DNA from: Epichloe hybrida
Lineage: Eukaryota > Ascomycota > Sordariomycetes > Hypocreales > Clavicipitaceae
Reading direction: 5' to 3'
Length of the DNA stretch: 64,000 bases
Assembly: GCA_019022495.1 (NCBI GenBank)
Contig: JAFEKR010000006.1
Location: 3,224,001 to 3,288,000 of the forward strand
Shown here: positions 36,071 to 47,498 of the stretch, one piece after another
Numbering within the stretch: the first letter of the stretch is position 1
How the letters are laid out: every line of letters begins with the position of its first letter
Made by a program: the position numbers and the translations under genes
The notes under the pieces: generated by a model
Told to the model about the DNA's origin: nothing
What the model saw: the letters and a program-made list of their open reading frames with translations, nothing else
Database searches by the model: none

Positions 36071-37576
36071 CTACGCTGCAAGTAGCTTCTGAACCCGCTC
36101 ATTCATCACCCGATCAATAGGTTGGCCATGTCGCTGAATCACCACGTTCTCGCGCCCCCCAATTGTCACAATTCTCAGCCAATCTGGAGCAATCTCGGTA
36201 GCGATAAGGCGCACGCACGCCATCCCTTCTTCTTTGGATAGAGGAACGCGCAGCGAGTCCTTAAGTTTGTCTGCTATTGCCATCATGGTGAAAGCTTGTC
36301 GGGGCAAAGGCATGGGGTTCGACAGACTGAGCATCGAGATGGTGGCAGCCACGTCTGCCACTCGGTTAAGAGCCGCACGTCGCTGAAGTTCGGGACCAGA
36401 CGGTGGAAGAGGCCCGTTGGCCTTGACGAGTTGCTTGTGTCGAATTCGGTCCAGGAGACCCATCTTGGTGCCGTCAGGATTCAGAAGCGGAAGTGTGTCG
36501 ACAGACTGTTGTTTTTCTTGCTGCTCTTGTTTTTTGGCATTAATTCCACTCTTCAAATCGTCCAGTGCCTTTTGACCCTTGGCAAATAGAGGATTGGTTT
36601 TGAGTCCATCGCCCATGTCCTGGATGGCTACCTGGGGAAGATCCGAGATTGACAGACCCCCGAACGGAACATCCACGTCCGTCATTTGATCCACGGCCTT
36701 CTCCACACACAATGCTCGAATATTGTCTTCAAATTGCCTGCACAGGCGCTCTTCGTTGATGGAGGTCCCGTTCATTCCAGCCGCTACTTCAACGCAGACT
36801 CTGGCACGACCGTAGTCAGTGACAATGAACGGAGAGGGGGATTGTGCCTGTCCGTTAGATTGAAGGGCGATGCATCGTCGTATATCATCCACCGTGATTT
36901 GTCGTTTGCCCCATGTTCGTGAAATGTTTGGCGCGATGACGCGAATGTCGATAGGTGAACTGCAGCCATTATGGGCAATGTAGATCATGATAGTTTTGAG
37001 AAATGCCTTGTTGAGGGCAACCATCTCCACCAAATAACGAGGCGATGACTTGTCTTCCGTCTTGGCATTGGCATTCTCAGACTTCTTCTTGTAAATGGCG
37101 TCAATCTTGGTTTGAACCTTCTTTTGTTGCTGCACAGATTTGGTAATGATGGTGGATTGAATGGGTCTGTGGGCTGCCTTTGTTCTTGATGGAGCGGCCT
37201 TGGCCACTCGCTTTCCCTTTGTTGAAGAGGCTGTAGCTTGAAGAGACGGAGAACCAGTTGCCGCAATAGCTGGTGACCATGTCGGCTCAGCTCGTCGCAG
37301 TCGTTTCGATGTGGAACGCTCTTGATTGGCTTCATCGTCGCTGCTGGGAGGGAAAGAGACAGTGCGTCGAGCGATTTGGTTGCTGGTGACCTGGTCTAGT
37401 GCGGCTGCCTTTCTCTTGCGGGATGCGGTGGGGGCAGGCAATTCGACGACAATAGATTTTTTCGACGATGCATCAGGGAAGGAATGACTTTTGGCAACGC
37501 GAGCAAAGTTGGTGATGGCATTGGAAGAAGGTACAGCTTCGACAGCCTGCCGCCTCTTGATGGAGGGACGAGGCAT
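36071..37576 (-). CDS. cdt1: DNA replication licensing factor Cdt1-like protein
   Basis: Single coding exon, 501 residues from MPRPSIKRRQAVEAVP. The frame stays open for 56 codons upstream (to 37744), but that part lacks fungal-protein character and is probably leader. The N-terminal third is basic and Ser-rich with nuclear-signal-like clusters (IKRRQAV, SRKRKAA, SKRLRR). The central region (YLVEMVALNKAFLKTIMIYIAHNG...DIRVIAPNISRTWGKRQITVDDIRRCIALQ) reads as a winged helix. The C-terminal region (RQAFTMMAIADKLKDSL, KEEGMACVRLIATEIAPDWL, VIQRHGQPIDRVMNERVQKLL) resembles the Cdt1 C-terminal winged helix that binds MCM. Two winged helices with these motifs fit Cdt1, the factor that loads MCM2-7 at origins. 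The assignment is from remembered family features; overall similarity to animal Cdt1 is expected to be low. Confidence 0.72.
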   Translation of the reverse strand: MPRPSIKRRQAVEAVPSSNAITNFARVAKSHSFPDASSKKSIVVELPAPTASRKRKAAALDQVTSNQIARRTVSFPPSSDDEANQERSTSKRLRRAEPTWSPAIAATGSPSLQATASSTKGKRVAKAAPSRTKAAHRPIQSTIITKSVQQQKKVQTKIDAIYKKKSENANAKTEDKSSPRYLVEMVALNKAFLKTIMIYIAHNGCSSPIDIRVIAPNISRTWGKRQITVDDIRRCIALQSNGQAQSPSPFIVTDYGRARVCVEVAAGMNGTSINEERLCRQFEDNIRALCVEKAVDQMTDVDVPFGGLSISDLPQVAIQDMGDGLKTNPLFAKGQKALDDLKSGINAKKQEQQEKQQSVDTLPLLNPDGTKMGLLDRIRHKQLVKANGPLPPSGPELQRRAALNRVADVAATISMLSLSNPMPLPRQAFTMMAIADKLKDSLRVPLSKEEGMACVRLIATEIAPDWLRIVTIGGRENVVIQRHGQPIDRVMNERVQKLLAA

Positions 37577-39769
37577 CTTGTCGCTGCTGCTACGAGTGGC
37601 AGGCTGAGGGGAAGGCGAGCCTGGTAGAGTCGTTTTTCGGAAGGAGGCTTGCTCGAAAACTTGGCGACACGAATCAAAGTGCCAGGCTAGATGGAGTAAG
37701 CAGAGAAAATACAGGTGCAGTCGGTTCGGATGTAGTCGAGTCAAGAAACGAAGCGGGCCTCTGCGGTGCAGAAAGTGCGATATGATGAAGATGCAATGAT
37801 GCGAGCGAGGCAGGAGAGGCGGAAGAAGTCAGAGATGTAGTTGCCAACTCAAACTTAATCAAGGGCGCCTGGTGGCCAAGTGGAGGCCAGACGGGCCGTA
37901 GCCTGGCTAGGGTGGATCGGGACGTGGTCGAGTGGTGACGCGACGCGACACGGCGACACGGCGAGACGCGTTTTTCTGGTGTTGACTGGAGTCTGGTTGA
38001 TAGTGGACACTGGAGAATACCGGACAGTGGAGACTCATTGCCTCGCTCAGCCGGGTGCTTGAACGGATGATGCGCCCCCACCTGCCAATGCTTCAAGTGT
38101 CACGTCAAACGCATAGCAACGTCAACATCAAGCTGTTCTCGAAGTGCGACATCTTATCGTTAGGATATAATTGACGAGAAAACAATTTCCAGATACAGCT
38201 CTGATGCAAACATTTACTTCATGATCTGCTCCCACACGTAATCGACAAATGCCTGTCGCGCATCAAGTTCGAGAGCATGTTTCGGGGCCTTTTTGAACCT
38301 ACCTATTCATTCTGCCGCATTGCCAAAGTTCCTGTTTCCATCAAAATCGATTCCCGCACCGTTGCATTCGTGTCACAACCAAGGAAAGTCGAGTGATCCG
38401 AGTGTGACACGGATACATCCGGCTTGTATGAATCTAGTTGACATGCAGCACTTATCGCTGCTCATATCAATCATCCCCCCCCTTCAGTTCGTTGTAATGT
38501 GAATGATGCCGAACAGTCACCTCATTCGCCAACCCGCGTCGTCTCCCCTTTCAGCCTCATCCTGATAGCGTCCGAACAGGAAGTGCTTCAAAGCCCAATA
38601 ATGTGTCTCATTGGCTCTCCTCTCTTAATCGCCCAGCACGTCGCACCATTCATTCTCTGACCGGTTCGCACATTCGGGCAAGTCGGAACAAGGAAATGCT
38701 GTCACGTTACTTCGAGGTCATAGTTTGTCCGTTCATCATCACCCCATGAGTATCCTGGAGGCAATATTCTCCCGCTTGGTGTGCCAGCCATCATCTACCA
38801 TTGGAGTTGAAACCGCCAATAGCAATACTTTCCTCGTCAGTACGGACGAGTATTTGGTTGCATCCGAGGATACTTACTGGCAATGCTTTTGGGCCGAATT
38901 GAGGTTAGTTTGCAGACACAGAGTATACACATGGGATGCACCTAGCAAACAGGCAGCACACTGACATTGACCGTGTTTTGACAACAATGGGCGTGCATCG
39001 GTGAGCTGTTCAAGTGTGAGTCAATCGACGCCGTGCAGACAGATGCTCTTGCCCTTGCCAGCGACACGTGCTTCATCATCAAGACGGGATTCGTAATATA
39101 CACCTCTCACTCCTCCCCCATAGGGTGTCACACTCGAGAAACAGAGGTTTGAATTCATGCAGGTACAACCAGGCTCGCACCTGCTGCCCTACACCATGTG
39201 TTCAAAATGCGAGCCTCCCCGACACAGACGCCCGTGTGTGACGGGAGGACGGGCTGAATACCCCTTCCGACTCATTTCAACCTCCTCCAACGAGATGCCT
39301 TTTTCTGACTATCCCGCAATTTCTTGGCGCAACACCACGGCAGCATACATTGGTATCACCAGAAATATTGATCAGGGCGTGGCACCGATACAAGGCAGGC
39401 AAAAAGACACCCATTCATGCGGGTTAATCGATTTCGTTCAGCTATGATAAGCACAGCTTAACAGTTTTTCAACTCACTGCAGTTGTCCCAATGTAGAATG
39501 GGCCTCTGCCCAGCGTCCGATTTTGCACTCCCTGTTCCATGATGCTAACCCTCGTATTACGTTTTTGTGATGTACGCGAACCACCTGAGTGATGTAAATT
39601 TTTTCCGTTAACTCCCTGCGCATCTAAAAAAAAGATCGAATTCGATCGACAAACGAAACAAAAAGCGGTAGCTGATGCCAACTTGTCTCTGGTCTGCTAG
39701 CAATGCAGGTGGCAATGTTTTCATCGAGTCAATGTCACATGACGATGCCATCAAGGCATTGTCACGTTC
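37577..39769. other. Intergenic region, about 2.2 kb
   Basis: Includes the Cdt1 promoter and long stretches without supported coding sequence. Short plus-strand frames at 38725-38964 and 39157-39447 have no recognisable features and no matching splice partners. Confidence 0.45.
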
Positions 39770-40000
39770 CTAACGCCGAGCAGGCATGTTCCACTTATCA
39801 GCTCGAAAGCTGACAGGACTGGGCGGTGGTGGTGCTGGGACAGTGTAATCGTTCTCTTGAATGTGGCGAACGGGCGTTGAGGGTCGGTTGTCCTTGTATG
39901 TAAGGTTGGCGTTGAGACTGCTGTGCAAGTCTTGGGATGTAAATAGTCGGGAGTTATTTCTCTGTGAGGACATGGCGAGAGGCGAAGCAATGTGAGGCAT
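39770..40000 (-). CDS. Possible small Pro-rich protein, 76 residues
   Basis: Open frame MPHIASPLAMSSQRNNSR...; a second ATG at codon 10 (39973) would give 67 residues. The body is polar (SRLFTSQDLHSSLNANLTY). It is followed by RPSTPVRHIQENDY, a proline run (VPAPPPPSPVSF) and the basic end RADKWNMPARR. A leader intron is plausible: donor GTACGT near 40131 and acceptor TTTTTTCAG near 40055 on the minus strand. The composition looks like a real disordered fungal protein rather than random sequence, but no family is recognised and nothing else supports it. Confidence 0.42.
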   Translation of the reverse strand: MPHIASPLAMSSQRNNSRLFTSQDLHSSLNANLTYKDNRPSTPVRHIQENDYTVPAPPPPSPVSFRADKWNMPARR

Positions 40001-40739
40001 GATGTTTTTTTGAGGGCGTTCTGTGTGAGCAGAGGTGATGAGGATTCGGGTCCTGAAAAAAGATGTATACTCAGTATTCGTAAAAGGGAGCGAGCAATTT
40101 TGTCTTTTTCTTGAAGAGCAGAATACGTACTGTAGGACGGGATTCGCTGCAAAAAGAAATGGGATCAAGCGTGGAATGTGGATCAGAACTGGAATCGGGG
40201 GCCGTGGAGTTTTGACTTTTTCGTATGGCCACAAGAATGATAAAAACGTTGAACGGATAAGTGCCGAGCGTTGTGGTATATGACAGTAAGGTCCGTAACG
40301 GCTGTGTAAAAACGTCGTATGGTCGGGTGTACTTTATGTTGTGTACGGCGAGTGTATTATCGGACATCAGTCTTGGGCAAGGGGGAAAGAATAGAGCGGC
40401 GGATCGTCCTGGGAAAGTAAGACTTAAGTAAAAAAAAAAAAAAAATTAGGTTGCCGGACTTGTCGGACAAATCAGAAATTCATGACGGACAGCAAACGAA
40501 GCAGCAAGGGAACTTGCTGGGAAAAGGAACCTCGAGCCGACTGGTACCTGCGCCAGCAAAAGTCGGACCGCTCCAAGTTCACGGTTTCCACCACCCACAT
40601 GCTGGGGTAGGTGGTTGATGGATGGGGTGTGTATGGAGGGTTGCATGGAGGGTGTGTCGTGCGTGCAAGGAAGGACTGGAGGGAGGGGAGGCAAGGAGGG
40701 AGAGCATTTGCCGGCCAAGCAGCACGGAGTTTGTCCTCC
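40001..40739. other. Intergenic region beside the MITE
   Basis: Contains the possible leader of the small minus-strand gene and an A run at about 40430-40445. No supported gene. Confidence 0.45.
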
Positions 40740-41105
40740 CGCCCTAATCAACACGTAAACATGCAGTAGTGATTTTTCAATCATGCAGTAGTAACTAGGC
40801 CCAAAACAGAGGAGGTATCTTTCCACGTAAATTTATAAGATAAGTGACCTCCTATGATTCTTAGGGCATAGGAACTAGCTAGTTTACTCTATAGAATTAC
40901 TATAGGCCATAATAGAAGCTTTATATCTCTAAAAGAAGCCTAAAAACACGTTTTCCTCTTGTGTGCACATTTAATAAAATACATGAATTACAGGAGGTTG
41001 TTCCCCTAATAAATTTGCGTGCGCGGGTACCTCTTCCATTTTGGGCCTAGCTACTACTGCATGATTGAAAAATCACTACTGCATGTTTACGTGTTGCGCC
41101 CTAAT
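40740..41105. mobile_element. MITE with long terminal inverted repeats and perfect 9-bp target-site duplication
   Basis: Element 40749-41096 (348 bp), flanked on both sides by the direct repeat CGCCCTAAT (40740-40748 and 41097-41105). The terminal inverted repeats start CAACACGTAAACATGCAGTA. They match without a break for 46 bp and continue, with only transition differences at first, to about 70 bp. Each arm carries the 11-mer CATGCAGTAGT twice, 22 bp apart (40760 and 40782, mirrored at 41053 and 41075). The interior is AT-rich with no open frame of note, so it is non-autonomous. A 9-bp duplication with long inverted repeats points to a Mutator-like superfamily, by analogy. The intact duplication and near-identical arms indicate a fairly recent insertion. 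Confidence 0.92.
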
Positions 41106-41211
41106 GCACCCCTAATACACCCTCCCTCAATACCTTGACTAAACAAGTCGCAACTTATCTACCTCTCTCGGTCTTTTTTTTCCCATTCAAGTATACATTT
41201 CGGCTCAGTGC

Positions 41212-41244
41212 ACTACTAGATGGTTGAAGAACCACTCCCGCATT
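41212..41244 (+). repeat. Degenerate copy of the MITE terminal sequence
   Basis: This 33-bp stretch aligns with the right end of the nearby MITE (41053-41085) at 25 of 33 positions, in the same orientation, including the spacing between the two subterminal 11-mers. It may be the end of an older, mostly erased copy. Confidence 0.45.
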
Positions 41245-41440
41245 CTCAGTTACTCCTTAAATCGGTGGAAGGGAAGCCGGTCCAGCTGCGAACAGCGGGC
41301 AGCGCAAGTCCAGCAGCATTGGAGAAATAAAAGGATTCGTCCGGTACGAATTACTCGCTACGGAGTACGGACTACGGATTCCTCCGTGCAGCATTGGGGG
41401 TACGGATAGCGCGAACAGCTTGTCGGGGGTGTTTTCTTAA

Positions 41441-41499
41441 TGAGTCAGGGCGTGCAAAGTCAGTCAGGGCGTGTGAAGTCAGTCAGGGCGCGTGAAGTA
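41441..41499 (+). repeat. Imperfect tandem repeat, about 19-bp unit
   Basis: Three units built on agtcagggcgtg, the last two extended to agtcagtcagggcgtgtga, with single-base differences between copies. Confidence 0.75.
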
Positions 41500-44187
41500 C
41501 TGTGTGCCTGTGCCTGCTTCAATTGGCAAGAGTGTTCATTCACTCTGTTATTCACTGAGAGTTGTCAACGCATGCCAGCAGGAGCCACTGTCGACAAGGC
41601 ATGAATGACTTGGCATGCCAGATTGCATCATGTTTGACATTTGCACCCGCACGGCTTGATACCCATCATGACCACAAAGTCGACAATTGCCTTCCCCTTT
41701 CAATCCAGACAGCGAACGAGCCGGGCATCTCCGCGTTGATTGAGTCTCTCCCGAGGCTCAAAGAGGACATCCGATGTCTTGGTACCTTGGGGGGGGGGGC
41801 ATTTGCTTTGATTGGGCAGGCGCGGCAGGACCAAGATAAGTCTCTGGTCAAGGCATCTGGCCAGATGGCTGGCTGGAAACCGGGCCACCTCAAGCTTCAA
41901 GTAACAACCTGTCCGTTTAATCCTCACACAACATTGACTCGACGATAAGAGTGGAGGCCAAGCAGCTTTCAAGTCCCTCTTTTTTTACGAGCTTACCAGC
42001 TTACCCGGATTTCAGGAGTAACATCGTCGGTCTATGGATTGTGGAGATAGCCACCCGAAAGGTGTCGCGTCAGTTTTGACCCGTCTGTGTCAACAGGGAG
42101 TGTTGGCCAACGCGTTCCAGAACCAATTCCGAATCGAGATGGAAAAAGTCTGGGGAAGACCTGGTTGCCTGGCTCGGTCCGACATGAACAACGCAGCAAG
42201 TCCCTCGCCTTGCGCCATGACATGATTTCGGTCCTCTCATTTCGCATGACCGAGCATCCTTGCAACAGACAACATCGATATGGGTCATTGTTTTACCCAG
42301 AGAGATTGAACGAGAGGACTTCTCTTCTTCTGGCGGCAGCGTCTACATAGTGTGGCGGATATTTTTATTATTCTAGGGAACCAGTCCTAATAACTAAATT
42401 AAGGGGCGCGGCAATGCAGCTAGCTAGCATATGTCTCTTTCACCAGGCATCCTGCTCCATGTGCAATCAATTGATTTTGGCGGCTGTGAAGCCTCAGCTC
42501 CTGCGCAGCCTTGCCAGACACAGCTAGCGATGACATCACAATGGACGAAAACTGCCATCTTTCCTGGGCAGTCTGAGTCTGTCTGACTAGTCGACGGTCC
42601 TGTCCGAGCGGTTGATCCTCGTGATGAAAGCGGTTCTCCAGCATCTCAAAGTTTATGCGAACAACGAGAAGTGCTCACGGCGGGAGAATTCGGGGCCTCG
42701 GAGAAGCTCAGCGCATCCCTTTCCGAGGCGCTGTGATGCATCCTGTTGGCAGCATAGATACGTGTCTTCTCCAGTTGCCTGCAGGTCCAACGAAATTCGT
42801 CTCCATGCTAGCTTTGCCAGGCCAGATTCGCTTCTTTCGTGAGGAAAGAAGCTTCTCATCTGAATTCGTCTCTCGGCCAGTTGCCAGCTATCAAAAGAAG
42901 AATCAACAAGTTAACCGGCGGTGTACCACTCTACATCTCAATCTGTCCCGGGCAGTCTTCCCCTTGTTCCCCGGCTGCGGGGACATGCCGACTCACACCC
43001 GCCATGTCACCAGGTGAAACCCTTGTATGTCCCTGGCCAAAAATTCCCTTGTCTGCCATGACACGCAAGACATGGATGGGGACTGGCATTGTGTACATAG
43101 ACAGGCAGCCCAGGCCAGAATTCTCGAACAATCTTCTTTTTCGGGTTCCTGAGCCAGAGAAGATGGCCCAAAATAGCCGTACACGAGATCTATACGGAGT
43201 ACATTGTGAACCGACTTACCAGTCCATAGGCTTTCCTTCCGTCTTGAAAGATTGCGGCCTCTTGTAAATATGTACCGACTGGCACCTCAAGCGACCCCAG
43301 CAACTACTCCCTGCATTCCCCTCAACGCGACGCGCGTCTTTGAGACAAATACATACATGTACCATCTCGCCTGACTGCTCGTCGCTGTCTCATCTGTCTT
43401 GTACATTCTACTCTCACAAAGACCGGCCTCTGGAGAAGAAGAAATACATGCATACATTGCCCCAGACGTATTCTCCTCTGGCTGAAGAGCAGGGGAGAAG
43501 ACGCGTCAAAGCAACGAATCACGTTCTCCATCAATGCAGCATCGGCTCTTGCTGAGACAACATGACATGTCGACTTGTCCCCGTACCTTTTTCCGGCAAG
43601 AGCATATCGTGAGGGCTCCCGCCCACCCCGCGAAACAAAGGGCAAATGCATGTCCCACCCCAAGAATCAATTAGTCTGGGGAAAAGAAAGATGTCAGGCT
43701 CACCCCGCAAAGCCGCCATCTACAGGGAGACTGTCTTGTTTGTGGCATGCCCTGGGTAAACGAGCCGGTGTGATACTGAGACAATGACGCGGGCTGGCTG
43801 CTGATTGTCGCGTTCTTACAATAACCTACGGAGTAAGTAGGTGTAAAACAACAATGCGCTTTGGGATCGAAGTGCAATGGGGATCGGGACGGCCACATCT
43901 GGACGGGGTTTCTAGCTAGCATGACTGGCTTATGTATGGACATGGTGGCAGTGGGTAAGCATTGTGTGACGCAACGACGATGTGATGTGCGATGTCGTCG
44001 TCATCACCAACAACGACAAGTAGTGATATACCACGGTCCAGATGTGCGTGCACTTGTGAGGGTGCATCAAGTGTTCTGTCAGATCATCAAAGTCATTGTA
44101 GGTCTAGAGCAATGATCTACAGGAAAGTTCGCTGAGGGAAGAAATAGAACGGCCTAAAATCAGCCCGGAAAACACGTCCAGGGAATC

Positions 44188-46909
44188 TCACCCCTTTGAC
44201 GTATTGGCCGAGGCAGCCTGCGCCCCAGCAGGCCTCGTCTTCCTCCTCGTAGGCTGGTACACGTCGTTGAAATTCATGGCGACCCCCAAGAAACGCATGT
44301 CCACATCAGGCTGATATGCCAGATCCCCCAACAGGATTTGCATGCGGCCCTTGAATGTCAGGCCCAGATGATGCAAGCGGTCTTGTAAGACGGGGAACTC
44401 GGATGATACACCACTCGCCCCGGCTGAGTAGTGATGATCGAGGTCGTGCTTTGTCGATGTCCGCACATCCGCTTCTTGCCTGCGCGTGAAGTCGGACACG
44501 CTCCAGCTATACAGGCCATCCACGGAGTCTCTGTAGTTGAGCATGAATCGCAGAATGTCGCTCAGTTGACCGAGGTATGAGGACGCGCGGTCATCATCCT
44601 CGGCACCATGATGGCGGCGCTTGGCACCCAGCAAGCCCTTGTGTGTGATGTCATTGAGATATCGCTCGTGAGCGTTGATGAGATCGTCCAGTGTACAGTC
44701 CTCCTTACGAATGCGCTTCTGGAGCTCGTCCCACGATGATTCAATGACTTCGAACAATATGTAGTACTGCAGTTGGCCGACAAAATGAATCATCTCGGCT
44801 AGGACACCGCGAGTAGACTTCCAGGTTTGTGTGACGACGGGATCCGAGTTTTGGAGAACCCCCTGAGCGCCCGTCATGCATTTGCGCCATGTGCTTGAGA
44901 GTGCGAATTCGACTCGCTTGATCCTCCACAGGAAGTTGAAAACTTTGAGATACTGCCTGTTACCCCATTCCGTGACGACTACATCCGCGGGGGCATCGAT
45001 TTTGTATTCCAGTGTGAAACAGTCCCACCCAATGTCTCCGTGCGACAACTGCAGCATTCTTGCGTCGAGGCGTCGCAGCACCTCGGCCGAGTCGTACTGT
45101 GCGTTCGATCCGCGGATAGCGTGCTCAAGCTGCGCCGTCAGCGTGTGACGATACTGCACGCCTGCTGGCCTGTCGAGATTAGCGGCCAGAGATTCCATGA
45201 GCAAGGCGATGAAGTCTCCCTGGCCGAGCAAGATGTAGTCCTTGAGGGCCTTGAGATGCTCAAACAGATGGAACTTGGTGGACATGAGATCCATCAGCCT
45301 CTTCATGGTCGTCTTGTAAGCTTCGTCAATCCAAGCCTCTAGCGTGGCTGTGTCGCCGTAACGAAGCTCCTTCGACGCGGCTTTGGAGTAGTTTTCTATC
45401 CAGGGGGAGTCGCCGCAGCTGTGACGGATGAAATTGAGTGATTTGCCAATCAGGAACACCTTTTGAGCAAAATCTTGCGTGATGATGCTGGGGATCATGT
45501 TCTGGTCGATTTCGTATTTATCTGTCCAGACATTACCTGCACCTTTGAGCTTGGAAACATCACTGTTCTTGGCGTGTTGTTCCCGGACAAAGAATTCCTG
45601 GTACGGGTCTGATAGCTCGCCATCGTATATCCAGTGACGCAGTATATCGTAGAAGGGCTTGGTGAAGCTCCCGAGGAGTCGCTCCGCAAAGGCAGCAACA
45701 ACTGGGTCACCATGTGAAGATGAAAAGCTATGAATCAGGGAAATAAGTTGTCCACCCGCCTTGCTCTCAGATTCTTCAGCAATGAGGCTCATCAGCCGCA
45801 GCCCCATGGTGGCTTCACGCGTCCAGACGACACATCGTTTCAACGTCACGCCTGCTTTGCCGATACCTCCTCGTGGAGCATTCTTCTCGTCAAGCGATGA
45901 CAATGCGCGTCGGATCTGACCCTCCAGCGTTGCAATGAGGCTGAGGTAAGAGCGTAATTCACTGCCGATCGCAGCCCGTAGGCTCTGGCTCAGCAGACCA
46001 TTTGCAGGAGTCTTGCAGTATTCGTCTAATCCCCGATATAGAAGAGAAGGCTCGGCCAGTGTATGAAGAATAGAAACCCAAGGTAGCGGAACGGTTGCAG
46101 GCAGCTTCAAGGTATCTGGCCTTGAGAAAGGAAGAGTGGTGGATGATAGTCCCTGCAGTGTGAATGGCAAGTCTCTAAGGATATCCGTCTCTGAAGGGTC
46201 AGCTTCGGTGTAATTACTGGCAAGCAAGGTCGATTTCAATGGCACATCTCTCTTGGGCTGCTGTTCTTTCGCTTGACCTCCCACTGCCGCCGCCCCTTGC
46301 CTTGAGCCCGAGATTTTTCGTAGGCCCTCGGGCTGGAAGGCATCTCTGAATTGCTCATCCTCATTTCTGAGGATGGGCGTCGACGCTTTGCTGCGGTCCC
46401 GACTTTGCCTCCTTATAGCGTCCCCGTTGATAGCTTCTCGGTAGTTGGGTGCCGACGGTTTGACAGGACTAAGGGGGAGAGGTTCGTTGGGATCCGGCGA
46501 GTCTGCCAGCTGGTACAGCAGATATAAAATGGCCCATTTGTGTTCCAATACTGGAAGGGACAAGAGTCGCGAGTACAAATTCGAAAATTTCAGAGCTTGG
46601 CTCGGATTCGTTTGAATGAGCTTTCGCTTGATGAGATCTGAGGCGTGGTTGACGTCGGAGGAGATGGATGGGCTTTGAGGACTGTAGCGGTTATTTGTGT
46701 GAGCACATGTGTTCTTGGTTCTACGAGGGAAGACCTGATTGTGAAAGGAAGGATAACAGAAAGAAAGCTTACTTGTCTATGATGGACGTTACCAGCTCTA
46801 AACATGCATCGTGTCGGTCTTGAGCTGAATCTGGATCCTCGTCTGGATCGCTGGGCACAATGTGGGCGATTAACTGCCCGAGAGCTGCAATGATACGTTC
46901 TGATGCCAT
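44188..46909 (-). CDS. alp6: Gamma-tubulin complex component 3 (GCP3/Spc98/Alp6)
   Basis: Core subunit of the gamma-tubulin complex that nucleates microtubules at the spindle pole body. Exons on the minus strand, 46909-46773 and 46681-44188, give 876 residues. The first exon encodes MASERIIAALGQLIAHIVPS and joins in frame to SPSISSDVNHASDLIKRKLIQ. The N-terminal GCP region (GRIP1) begins around DILRDLPFTLQGLSSTTLPF. The C-terminal region (GRIP2) includes FTLEYKIDAPADVVVTEWG, YLKVFNFLWRIKRVEFALSS, EMIHFVGQLQYYILFEVIE, SSWDELQKRI and FLGVAMNFNDVY. The FNFLWRxKRxE and FxxxFNxxY motifs and the protein length match GCP3 rather than GCP2. Divergent from ADA1, with 589 bp between the start codons. 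Confidence 0.92.
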
Positions 46910-47498
46910 GGCTGCATCGCCGCGCACCACGGCGAGGGGAGCTCAATCGTGGATTGTGTGAAGTCGAACTGTCGCAATCTGTTGTGATGCAGAGGCCCCG
47001 GGTCAGTATCGCCGAATTGCCAGACTGCCAGACAACTGGCAAACCAGCATGTAATGTCGGGAGACGCGATGGACGCGACGGATCGATGGAGGGGACAAGT
47101 GGGAGTGGGTGAACGACGGATTGGGTCAAGTACCGGCACAGGTGCCGTCATACACCCATACGCCAGGCTACGTGTACCTCTACTTGCGCAAGGATCCCCG
47201 TCGGCCCTCCGCCAGCGTCTGTGTTCCCGGCGAAATTTCGACGTGTAACTTCACTCCGTCCCGTTGATCTCTCCCCAACGTCAGCCCGGCTTAGCAACTG
47301 CCATCAACTTCACGACCACACCATGCCCGGGTCATCGAGGTGACTCTGGAGACGTGATCGCATAACTTTCAGCAATCGATTGATGCAACCCATGAGCAAA
47401 TTTCTGCGTCGCGCGTTGCACTCTCGCCGCACGCGACGTTGACACCACCGCGATACCCGCCTCCACAAACCGTCCCTCCTCCACCGATCCTCCACACC
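46910..47498. promoter_or_regulatory. Shared divergent promoter of GCP3 and ADA1
   Basis: 589 bp between two divergent start codons, with no room for another gene. No specific binding site identified. Confidence 0.6.

Larger units (their letters stand above)
41106..44187. other. Gene-poor interval, about 3 kb
   Basis: No supported gene. Contains a degenerate copy of the MITE end (41212-41244), three TACGGAGTA copies (41359, 43193, 43827), and a 19-bp imperfect tandem repeat (about 41441-41499). Several 60-140 codon frames occur on both strands but overlap each other and lack family features. Confidence 0.45.

Noticed and set aside
36071..37744. Extended 557-codon version of the Cdt1-like frame
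   Set aside because: The first 56 codons (MTRLHPNRLHLYFLCLL...) look like translated leader. MPRPSIKRRQ at 37576 gives a normal basic nuclear-protein start.
41562..41948. 128-codon plus-strand frame in the gene-poor interval
   Set aside because: No domain, no splice partners, and competing frames on the other strand; treated as chance.
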